From Ganoderma boninense (taxonomy: Eukaryota; Basidiomycota; Agaricomycetes; Polyporales; Polyporaceae): a stretch of DNA of 64,000 bases. Each line of letters begins with the position of its first letter. Within the stretch, counting starts at the first letter, position 1. The notes beneath the pieces are model-generated. The model saw nothing but the letters and a program-made list of their open reading frames with translations. It had not been told where the DNA came from and made no database searches. Where the stretch lies: positions 1,370,389-1,434,388 of the forward strand of contig CM035309.1 in the NCBI GenBank assembly GCA_002900995.3. The letters run 5' to 3'. Shown here one piece after another: positions 56,094-64,000 of the stretch. The translations under genes were made by a program, and so were the position numbers.

Positions 56094-57150
56094 ATGTCCT
56101 CGACTCTCGATTCCATGATAAAGACGCCTGCCAACTCCCGCAAGCGTAAGCTTCAACTCGGTGGCGGACGTGAGTACTTCATACGCGTCGCGTCGCGTCC
56201 TTGCTAATCATCGCGACGCGCCTTCAGGCGAGGTCGATCTCCAGAACTTGGATGCGGAGAACGTGGAGGCGGAGGTAAGACGCGTCGTCATGGCTCTCTC
56301 AGTGGTGGAAACTGACGCGTCTGGGGCCCAGGTCGTCGAGGCCATGAAGCAGAGGATCATCGAGGCGCGTCGTCCCGCGCATTCCCTTTTCATAGGTTTT
56401 GGATACTGATACGCGCGTTTTCAGCTCGAGGACCAACTCGCCGCCAAGCCACCTCCTGCAAAACGCGCTCGCACTTCCACTGCCGCGACCGAGGCGCCGC
56501 AGGCGAGCGGGAGCGGGAGTGGCGCGCCAAGCAAGGCGGACGAGAAGAAGCGCAAGGCTCAGCTGAAGAAGATCTGTGACCGGTACGTTTGCTCGTCTTC
56601 CCCGCCCCACGACGCGTCTCGTTGCTCAAGAACGCACGCGCCGCGACGCATACGTGCAGCCTGAAGAAGGAATGCAAGAACGAGAAGTGCAAGTTCCAGG
56701 GCTCACCGAAGAACATCCGGATCGAGGAGATCATGGAGTACCCCGAGTTCGAGGCGATCTTCATGGGCAAGGGCGTCCTCATCCAGCCCACCCCCACGAA
56801 CAAGCCGAAGAGCACCGTCACCATCATCGAATACGTACGTCCCCTTGTTCGATCCCTGCACTGCTGCCACTCTTGTGTGAGCGCGATTAGGTTCTGACGG
56901 GCGATGCTATTGTTATTAGCGCTCTCGCGAGCAGATCAACGCGCTGTTTGGCGAGGACCTCAAGGCGCTCAAGGGCGTACGCTGGACCCGCGGAGGGGGC
57001 CCGTTCTTTGAGAAGTCCCTGAAGCTGGGACAATGCGACGTGGAAATCGCGCATGTCGAAGTGAACTATTCCAAGAACGGGATGAAGTGCGCACTTAAGT
57101 TCGAGGTGCAGGAGGAAGGCCGTAGGGGATATTCGGGCGACGGATGGTGA
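56094..57150 (+). CDS. Conserved hypothetical fungal protein, basic and lysine-rich
   Basis: The ATG at 56094 starts MSSTLDSMIKTPANSRKRKL, followed by QLGGG and an in-phase splice to REVDLQNLDAENVEAEVRRV. Further exons give LEDQLAAKPPPAKRARTST, KADEKKRKAQLKKICDR, LKKECKNEKCKFQGSPKNIR, YPEFEAIFMGKGVLIQPTPT and KPKSTVTIIEY. The last exon reads SREQINALFGEDLKALKGVR, WTRGGGPFFEKSLKLG and HVEVNYSKNGMKCALKFEV, ending at 57148-57150. The KSTVTI...F-GED-K-LKGVRW-RGGGPFF...VNYSKN-MKC block looks strongly conserved, but no named domain could be assigned. A coiled, nuclear DNA/RNA-associated protein is a guess from the KRK/AKRAR clusters. The splice near 56400-56432 is not resolved. Confidence 0.75.
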
Positions 57151-57668
57151 CCTTCGATCGACGATGGGTGCTGTTTGTGCTTCAGGATGATTTCATAGTA
57201 TGTTAGGCATCTCTTACATTTACGAATAGGTTCTATCCCAGTAATATAGTTTACGAGCTTCATCGCAAACCTCTGCGAACCATTTACCTCTTGAATTAAA
57301 GTGCACATGTGATGGTCCGAAACAATGTCGACTGTCAATCCACAAGCAGCAGTACTTGCCTTGAAGTCCCAAGAAGGAGGTGCCGGCCCGACATCGGAAC
57401 GACCGCAAGGGGATGTGCGTCAAAGCCAAGTCCAGCATCCTTGAGTGGTTGCCGAGGCGGAGGGCCGTGACTTCGCGTTAACCATCGATGATCTGTGGCC
57501 TGTCCTGACATGCCTAACCCCACCCATACTGCGGACTGGTATATGATGAAGAGTACTTACCACACGCGATAGAGAAAATCGGCGCCTAACCGCGCCACCA
57601 ACGCCCCCCAAATAGTAAACCGTCGCGGTATAAAATCAACTCTGTTACTGACTTACCTGCCAGTGGCA
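57151..57668. other. Intergenic
   Basis: About 520 bases. No gene was recognised; contains the 3' UTR of the upstream gene and the promoter of the MYND gene. Confidence 0.45.
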
Positions 57669-59396
57669 ATGTCTCGGACGAGGGCTAACCCCGATCGCCG
57701 CCAGCTCCGCGCAGCTCGACAGGGCAACCCGCGATTCGGACGATATACTCCCTCTCTCGAGGCCGCGCCCTGGCCGTTTGGAGAGTACCAAATTCGACCA
57801 GAGCCCAGCGACCTCAAGCAGCACAAACGCATCGTCCTCCGCCAATGCAGCTACTGCGGGAGGAAGGCACCTCGAAATCTCGCCCAGTGCTCCCGCTGCA
57901 AGTATGTCCGCCATTCCACCTCGCAAGTGCCCGTCGTTGCTCATTCTGCGAGCGTAGGTCTGTCCGGTACTGTGGCATAATGTGCCAAACCTCAGATTAC
58001 TTGGAGGGGCATCGGCAAGAGTGTCTCAGCTTCTATGACCCGCCGTTCACCACGGCGTTCTTGACGACACCAATCAGGCACGCCCGCTACGCTGTCGACC
58101 CCCTGCTCGGTCGAGGGGACCAAGATGGTGTCTGCGTGTGGCTATCAGTCCGCGGCGCGATAGATTGCGCGTATGCACTATGTTCCCTTCTTCCCTTGTT
58201 TACGCCCCTTGCCGCTCACGCCGCTTTTCCTTTCTAATAGCCTGAACCCGCTCGTTTACCCCCTACGCCCACAGAAGGACGGGACAGAGACTCGGTACCG
58301 ACTCCGGAGAGCGGAAGCGGACGAGGCGACGTCGTTGAAATACAGAACGCACGCCAACAGCCTCTTGACTCTGCAAGTCCTAGTGCAGAACAGACGCATA
58401 GATGGCCGACCGGCGATCATCTTCGGCGCACAGAGCCAGGTCATCGTCTGCGCAGATGGCCTCGATGACGTTCTGAGGGGCAGTCCCGGTGAGGATGTCG
58501 AGCGATTTGGAAAGTTCAAGGTCTTCACGTACGTCTTTCCGTTGTCATATTTCTGTGGCATACAGTTAATGATAAGACATTATTCACAGCGGTACTCCAG
58601 AAGAGATGGAGGTCGGCACTGTTGGGATCGCCTATGATCCATGGGACCAATCGCCACGGATGTACATCAAGAACTTCAACGGGACTGAGGTTAGAAGCCG
58701 CTCGGAGCCCTTCCTGGCGACTGTTACGGTCTACCAACTGACCCCACGCATATTTGCATAGTTCCAACCGGACAGCCCCGTCCCGCCCGCCATCCACAAC
58801 GCACCCCGTGGCATCGTCGAACTGCACCCGGGCGACTACGTCCTCCTCCACCTCCAATTCCGCGTCGGCGACGGCAGGAACGCGGGCATCAACAAGGACT
58901 TCACCGCGCTCTCCGTCCTGTTCGGCCTCACGCTCCCCCTCCGCTCCCCCTGGGACACCCGCCACGACCCGGCCCGCCTCGACGCGGACCTCGACGCGCG
59001 GTTCCGGGAGGACCGTGCGTTCCACACCGGGCTGCTCGCCGAGCTCGACCGCGACGCCATCCGCGCGTACTACAGGGACTACCTCCGCGACGGCGAGTTC
59101 GCGCACATCGAGAGCCACTACGGGCGCGCGCACCTCAGGATGTGGGAGCAGCACACCCGCGACGCGGGCGCCCTGGGGCTCGAGGAGTACAGGCGCACGA
59201 GGGGCGCCACGCAGAGGGGGTTCGACTTGCACCAGGAGCAGCTCAGGCGCGCGGGCGCGACTCTTGAAGACCAGGGCGACTCGATGGTGACCTTGCTCCA
59301 ACGGATGGCTGCGGGGCAGATCTGTACGTCTAGAGTGTTGGGTTCTCATCACTGTGCTTGACACTCACGCTGCCAGCTAACAGGTTGACCAAATAA
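57669..59396 (+). CDS. MYND zinc-finger protein
   Basis: The ATG at 57669 opens MSRTRANPDRRQLRAARQGN. The MYND-type finger is spread over two exons: RQCSYCGRKAPRNLAQCSRC, then ARRCSFCERRSVRYCGIMCQ with SDYLEGHRQEC. It contains the C-x2-C, C-x2-C and H-x3-C pattern plus an extra CSFC insertion. The following region (FGAQSQVIVCADGLDDVLRG, VGTVGIAYDPWDQSPRMYIK, GIVELHPGDYVLLHLQFRVG, LFGLTLPLRSPWD) is conserved-looking but unnamed. The C-terminal helix reads LHQEQLRRAGATLEDQGDSM and LLQRMAAGQI. The chosen end uses a GTACGT donor (59323) and an acceptor at 59376, with a stop at 59394-59396. A peptide DSNRHYAWEQRYRQVRGGID at 59421-59488 looks coding and may be the true end if a base was lost. MYND fingers bind proline-rich peptides in protein complexes. 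Confidence 0.85.
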
Positions 59397-59767
59397 CTGT
59401 CATCTTGCAATAGGGCATTCATAGGGACTCGAACCGCCACTACGCATGGGAGCAGCGGTATCGCCAGGTGCGGGGGGGCATAGACCGGTAGGTACGGGTC
59501 GCACGGCGAGTCACTATCTTCGCTGAAGATAGATTGGTAGAGCGTGTTGCAAGGTCTGCGACGCTGCAGGGCATTGCTCCCGAAATAGTCTATAATCGCG
59601 CGTGCGAGTTTTATTCATTATGTACGTATGTGTCTAGAAGTACCTCGCGATTCTCCAGGTCCGAGGCCCTGAGCCAGAACTCGCATACATAGCCGACGAC
59701 CAAATAGCATTGATTATGGTTGCGCAAGCTGTTGGATCTAAGCGGCGTCGGGGACGACAAACATTGT
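59397..59767. other. Flank between the MYND gene and the LINE insertion site
   Basis: Contains the possible extra MYND exon at 59412-59491. A minus-strand open frame ends in NQCYLVVGYVCEFW and REVLLDTYVHNE, with a stop at 59611-59613. It runs into the LINE insertion site, so the element may have interrupted a gene on the minus strand. Confidence 0.4.
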
Positions 59768-59785
59768 AGATATCTAAAGTATATG
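59768..59785 (+). repeat. Target-site duplication, left copy
   Basis: AGATATCTAAAGTATATG, 18 bases, identical to 63863-63880. The first A of the right copy could belong to the poly(A) tail, so the duplication is 17 or 18 bases. Confidence 0.92.
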
Positions 59786-59820
59786 TCGACCATGTCAACG
59801 AAATCCCACACGTCCACCTT

Positions 59821-61449
59821 ATGGGCGGAGACTATAACCTCCACAGCCGACAATGGGACACCCTGTTCCCTACGACCTCTTCACAATCCAATCTGGCCAA
59901 AGTTGACGCCCTCCATGGCGCCCTTGGTCACAATCTCATCTCTCCCCCGGATGTCGTTACCCACATGCCGGACAACATCAAACTCCGCGGCTCTGTCATT
60001 GACCTTGTCTGGGCGGACGCCGACCTCGCCACCTCCATCAACATTCGAGGACAGGCACGGGGCCTCTCTGACCATGCCATCCTTGACGTCGAAATCCAAA
60101 CACCCCCCTGGACCTTCCTCGGAACTCCATCCATCACCAAGGGCTCTGACGACGAAATCAACCTCCTCGCTGAACTTGCCCGCTCCCTCCCCGACATCCT
60201 CCCCTCTGAGGAATACCCGCCCTCGGACCTATTTGGAATCTACCCCATTCCTCACGACCCAACCACCACTCTCGAAACCGCTACTCGACTCTACCAGACA
60301 TATCAGGATGCCTGGACATCAAACGCCCAACCCAAACGATTTTGTGGGAAGTCCGCCTCTTGGTGGACCCCTGACAATAAAAACAAACTCAACAAGCTCA
60401 AAGCCGCCACCAAGGCCTGCACCCCACCCTGGCAACGGCGTGATGCCTGTCGAAAGTGGTCATCCAATGCTCGCCACCATCCCGACTTCATGGGGCCATT
60501 CCATCCTGCCGTTTCCATGCGGAAGGAGGCCCGTGCCAACCTCCGGGAATCCATACGGAAAGCCCGCAACAAACACATGGAGACTCGCATTCGCGAAATC
60601 TCCGAGGAAGCCAAACGTGTCTGGGACTTAGGCCGCTGGACAGGCCCACGACGCTCGTCCTCACCCCCGGATATCGTCCACAACGGACAGACCCTCTCGA
60701 CCCCTGACTCCTTGTGGCCGGCTTTTGACGAGGTCTTCCATGCCGCCGCACACCGTCCCATTGACATGACCGTCACAAACGACCTTCCTCAACTACCCAC
60801 ACGGGCTTGGCCTCCGTTCAGCACACAGGAACTCAAGGACGCCATCTCCAATACCACTTCCTCATCTGCCCCAGGTGCCGACCATATCCACTGGCGACAT
60901 CTCAAGTTCCTCATTGACTACAAAACGAACCCCAAGACGGCCGACCAGATCCTCCAAGGGTTCCGCGCACTCTTCAACTCCTGCCTCGCCCATGGCGTCT
61001 GGCCCGAGGAATTCCGCCGGGCCGTCACGGTGATTATCCCCAAACCCAACAAGCCCGACTATTCCAAAGTCAAGGCCTACCGACCCATCGTTCTCCTCAG
61101 CTGCACTGCCAAGTGGCTCGAGAAGGTCATCAACAACCGACTCCAGTACGACCTACATAAACACGGCGTACTCCACCCCTGCCAATTTGGCAGCGCCTGG
61201 CAGAAATCCACTATCGACGCTGTCGCATTCCTTCAGAACCATATTCGCGGAGGTTGGCAACAGGGCCTTGTCACGACATGCTCGGCTTCGACGTCGCCCA
61301 TCCCCTCCGTCAACCACTCACTTCTCATCGACATTCTCGCTCGGGGCAGTTTCTCTCCCATCCTCACCAACTTCTTCAAATCCTACTTTCTCCCCGGCGC
61401 TTCCGTTTCAACAACTCCTCTTCCCCTGAGTTCGACTGCCCTGACGTAG
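59821..61449 (+). pseudogene. LINE ORF fragment: endonuclease end plus reverse transcriptase start
   Basis: The frame opens GGDYNLHSRQWD, an AP-endonuclease motif, followed by GSVIDLVWA and GLSDHAILDVEI, which holds the catalytic Ser-Asp-His. The catalytic Glu would lie in the lost 5' part. RT motifs follow: SAPGADHIHWRHLK, RRAVTVIIPKPNKP, YRPIVLLSCTAKWLEKVINN and HPCQFGSAWQKSTIDAVAFL. Near 61270-61310 the frame slips (LVTT should lead into LGFDVA), and it ends at a stop at 61447-61449. This is the N-terminal half of the polymerase domain of a dead copy. Confidence 0.88.
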
Positions 61450-61790
61450 GCGTCGGACAGGGTTCATCCCTTTCCCCACTCTTTCGGCTGTGTAACATGT
61501 GCATACATGCCCTCTTCAACACCACCACCATTCAATCCCACGCAATTTTACTGTGGACGATGGAACTTGGTCGCTACGTCCAACAGCACCGAACCAACTG
61601 CGACATCCTTCGGATTGTCTACAAACAACTCGACAAATACCTCCATAGGCTCGGTCTCCTCATCGAGCTGATCCACTTCCCACCACCTCGTCGACTCCGC
61701 GGCGACCCTCTCCAACCCTCCACCGGTTTCTTCCTTGACAAGAAGCTCTCATTCAACACAACGACGCCACCAAGGGCAGCGCTCGCATAA
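61254..61790 (+). pseudogene. LINE reverse transcriptase, C-terminal half in other frames
   Basis: Holds FNNSSSPEFDCPDVGVGQGS, the GVGQGSSLSPLF motif of LINE RTs. Around 61550-61565 the YxDD catalytic box can be read only after shifting frame by one base, so the active site is disrupted. The region continues with IVYKQLDKYLHRLGLLIELI. Two or more indels separate it from the upstream frame. Confidence 0.8.
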
Positions 61791-62128
61791 TGCTTGGGAC
61801 TTCTGTCCGCGCCTCACCCTTTTCAAGGCGGTTCATCACTGTGTTGTCCTATTCTCACTACGCCCCCCGAGAAAGATCAAAGCGTCGTCGACTCTGCCTT
61901 TACGGTGGATTTCGGGCACGTTCTGCACTACTCCCACCGTTTCCTTCCGATTGCCAACCGCAATCGAATCCACGTTCCACCTCACAAACTCCGCAAATAC
62001 ATTCTGCGAATCCACACACTGATGGACTCACACCCCATCAAATCTCTTTTCCCCTTAAATCTCTACAAACGGTCGTACAATAGCCCGTACATCCGCTTCT
62101 ACCCCTCCCACCACACAAACCCAAGACT

Positions 62129-62881
62129 GTGTCTTCCAAAAGCGGCATTGCTTCTCAAGAAGACGCTCCATGCGAACCCCCTGTCCGTCATGCGGACGGC
62201 ACCATCTCTTTCTACCCCGACTACCCAGAATGCTCTCTGGCATTCAACCCACTTGATGACGAATGCCAACCTGGCAATCGTCTAATCGACGTGTTCCAGG
62301 ACAGGATCACCCTCCAACTGTCCCACCCACCCAAGGACGACCCTGACGAACTACAGAAATGGATCCGTCGAGATCTCCAACCACGCATTGACAAGGCACG
62401 ACATGACCAGTCCTGCCTCCACGCCTTCACCGACGGATCTGCCTCCTCTACTAGCGGCAAATCCAGTGCCGGTTACATCCTCTTCCATGGCACGACTGAA
62501 CTCCATTCCCATGCAGAATGGTGCGGCCGCGGCTTCTCCTATGACACTGCACTCCTCCTTGCCCTCCAAAAGACACTCAACGTCAGCATGGCCCAACCCT
62601 GCTCACATATTCAAATCTTTTCCGACTCGGCAAAGCCCTCCATGACGTACGTGACGGAAACGAATCTTCACTCCAAATTTCACGTCTTCTACGGACGTGG
62701 TTTCTCCGCTCTCCTCACCACCGCTTCACGTTCTCCTACGTCCCGGGCCACTCCGGTGTTGAAGGCAATGAAGCGGTCGACAACTTGTCGGCGCCGTCCG
62801 CGTCCCTTCGGACTGGACTTCCCGCCCCACCTCATACGCGTTCCTCAGGGCCACCATTACTCGACTCTTGACAGACTCTGA
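62129..62881 (+). pseudogene. LINE RNase H domain
   Basis: LHAFTDGSASSTSGKSSAGY carries the first RNase H Asp and IQIFSDSAK another, in the correct order. The middle reads HSHAEWCGRGFSYDTALLLA, where a Glu would normally follow Asp/Ala and is not seen. The domain degrades the RNA strand of the RNA:DNA hybrid. The frame breaks again after about 62660, where the sequence continues in other frames. Confidence 0.82.
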
Positions 62882-63429
62882 CTGTGCCTCTCGTCGTCAC
62901 CCTACTGAGGTCGAGACAGACAAGGTGGCAGCTCACGTGGGGAAACAAGTACCCACCGGACCAATCGCGCGCGCACTCATCAATGCACGCCCTTCCTCCA
63001 AGAAAAAACCTCATGCACGCCTACGGAAGGACTCGTCCATCATCTTCTACTCCCGCATGTGTCGACTTATCTCTGGCCACGCTCCTACTGGCAATTACCG
63101 CCTCCGCATGAGGAGCAAACACAACGAACCCACCGCGTGTCATGCGGCGTACGGGCACACGACGCCCACAAAACAACCATGTTGTCCAGGACCGACTTCA
63201 CATCCTACAACATTGTCCATTTACGCCCGTCGACCCCTCGGACGTTACAACCGGAGGCCGCCACTTACTTGGAAGATTTGGATCCCTTCCCTAAGATCTA
63301 CTGGTTCTTCGGGATAACCCTTACGCCTTCAGCTTCGGAGGCACCCCCGACTCGAACATACCACCTCCCACGCGGAACTTCTGGCGCATTGCCGGCTCCA
63401 TCCTCTTCTCCAAACTACGGGACGATCCT

Positions 63430-63684
63430 ATGGCCGTCATTTCTGACCTTCCAGACGATCACCCCATAACACTCGCAATGGTACAGGACCATGACTCCTT
63501 CACCTCGACCTTCTATCGCGATTATAAAACCCGCTCCAAGTGGGCCATCATCGCCTACAACAACCATGTTATGTATCCGACGCTCAACTGCGTCCACCAG
63601 GAGCATCAATTACTACTAAACACACGAGGGCACTATGTAACCCTCGACGATTTTTCCGACAACAACACTCAACACACGGACTAG
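63430..63684 (+). pseudogene. LINE C-terminal end
   Basis: An open frame ends MAVISDLPDDHPITLAMVQD ... NTRGHYVTLDDFSDNNTQHT and a stop at 63682-63684, about 155 bases before the poly(A) tail. Upstream (63190-63430) the same product continues in other frames. It is the natural end of the element's long ORF. No domain beyond the RNase H end was recognised. Confidence 0.6.
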
Positions 63685-63835
63685 ACTAATCCCTTAGTCC
63701 GTTGTCCCTTTCCGCATCTGGCCTCAGGCCGCGGACCCGCCATGGTCAAACTAACGCGGGATAGCGTGTGCGCTGTCAACGTTACAGAAGAGAAGCAAAC
63801 CTGTATATGTACTAGATACTGCCAATACACGAGAT

Positions 63836-63862
63836 AATAAAAAAAAAAAAAAAAAAAAAAAA
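63836..63862 (+). terminator. LINE poly(A) signal and tail
   Basis: AATAAA at 63836-63841 runs directly into a stretch of about 25 A (63839-63863), ending at the right target-site duplication. Confidence 0.9.
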
Positions 63863-63880
63863 AGATATCTAAAGTATATG
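63863..63880 (+). repeat. Target-site duplication, right copy
   Basis: Identical to 59768-59785 (AGATATCTAAAGTATATG). It marks the 3' end of the LINE insertion. Confidence 0.92.
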
Positions 63881-64000
63881 CTGATCACGACGAGACGGAA
63901 AGCTACACGACGCGAGAGGTCACTATAATTACGCAATGGCTGTTGTACACACTATATATTCTAGTAAATGCAAGGTTGGCGACTATATGCGTCGGAGAAT

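Larger units (their letters stand above)
59786..63862 (+). mobile_element. 5'-truncated LINE (non-LTR retrotransposon), defective
   Basis: An element of about 4.08 kb bounded by identical 18-base target-site duplications and ending in AATAAA plus a run of about 25 A, the hallmarks of target-primed reverse transcription. It starts inside the endonuclease domain, so the 5' end and any first ORF are missing. In order it carries the end of an AP-type endonuclease, a reverse transcriptase, an RNase H domain and a C-terminal region. Several frameshifts and stops break the coding frame. RNase H after RT suggests the Tad1/I-like group, but the clade was not determined. The element is on the plus strand and lies just downstream of the MYND gene. 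Confidence 0.93.

Noticed and set aside
59412..59470. Possible tRNA, because GGTTCGAGTCC occurs on the minus strand
   Set aside because: No matching acceptor, D or anticodon stems around the T-loop-like string; the plus strand reads better as a coding exon.
1..64000. CRISPR arrays, prokaryotic operons, riboswitches
   Set aside because: No regularly spaced repeats, and the gene structure is clearly eukaryotic.

Overview
The window is nuclear DNA from a filamentous basidiomycete, most likely an Agaricomycete of the wood-decay (polypore-like) type. The reasons are genes broken by many 45-70 nt GT-AG introns, a moderately GC-rich base composition, tightly packed genes on both strands, a U2 snRNA gene, a DUF6534 seven-helix protein and an oxalate decarboxylase. 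Nothing in it is bacterial.

Layout. 1-1281: no gene seen. 1282-4897 (+): long acidic, proline-rich protein of unknown function. 5444-7842 (-): secreted oxalate decarboxylase. 9580-10438 (-): HIT-family hydrolase, divergent from 10851-13780 (+), the Ubp8/USP22-type SAGA deubiquitinase. 14141-14897 (-): small unknown protein, divergent from 15248-16339 (+), the tRNA-His guanylyltransferase THG1. 17467-19238 (+): F-box-like protein, followed by a broken copy of the 3' end of THG1. 19879-20918 (+): pterin-4a-carbinolamine dehydratase-like protein, convergent with 21059-22414 (-), an alpha/beta hydrolase. 23131-25929 (-): cytosolic methionyl-tRNA synthetase with a C-terminal WHEP-like domain, divergent from 26436-27385 (+), an AIG2/gamma-glutamylcyclotransferase-like protein. 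28370-30728 (-): forkhead transcription factor. 33205-33392 (-): U2 snRNA, with two inverted copies of an unexplained hairpin module just upstream. 35249-37523 (+): DUF6534 membrane protein. 37939-40013 (+): unknown basic/acidic protein. 40337-42707 (+): metacaspase. 43960-46440 (+): sugar transporter. 46904-51245 (+): Srs2/UvrD-type helicase. 52082-53159 (+): Hsp20-like protein. 53901-55321 (+): stand-alone N-terminal part of a large fungal UvrD-like helicase. 56094-57150 (+): conserved unknown. 57669-59396 (+): MYND-finger protein. 59786-63862 (+): 5'-truncated LINE with poly(A) tail and 18-bp target-site duplications.

Most genes are housekeeping: tRNA maturation and charging, chromatin deubiquitination, DNA repair, splicing and protein quality control. 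They show no obvious pathway cluster. Adjacent divergent pairs (HIT/UBP8, unknown/THG1, MetRS/AIG2-like) share short intergenic promoters.

Two cross-cutting observations stand out. First, several otherwise well-conserved genes carry exactly one single-base indel at a short homopolymer, sometimes inside the active-site motif. The pattern suggests residual sequencing errors rather than many dead genes. Second, the pair of about 91-95 bp hairpin modules beside U2 keep their flanking boxes and spacing while their stems differ in sequence but still pair. This is the least explained structure in the window. Exon boundaries given here were read by eye and are approximate where stated.
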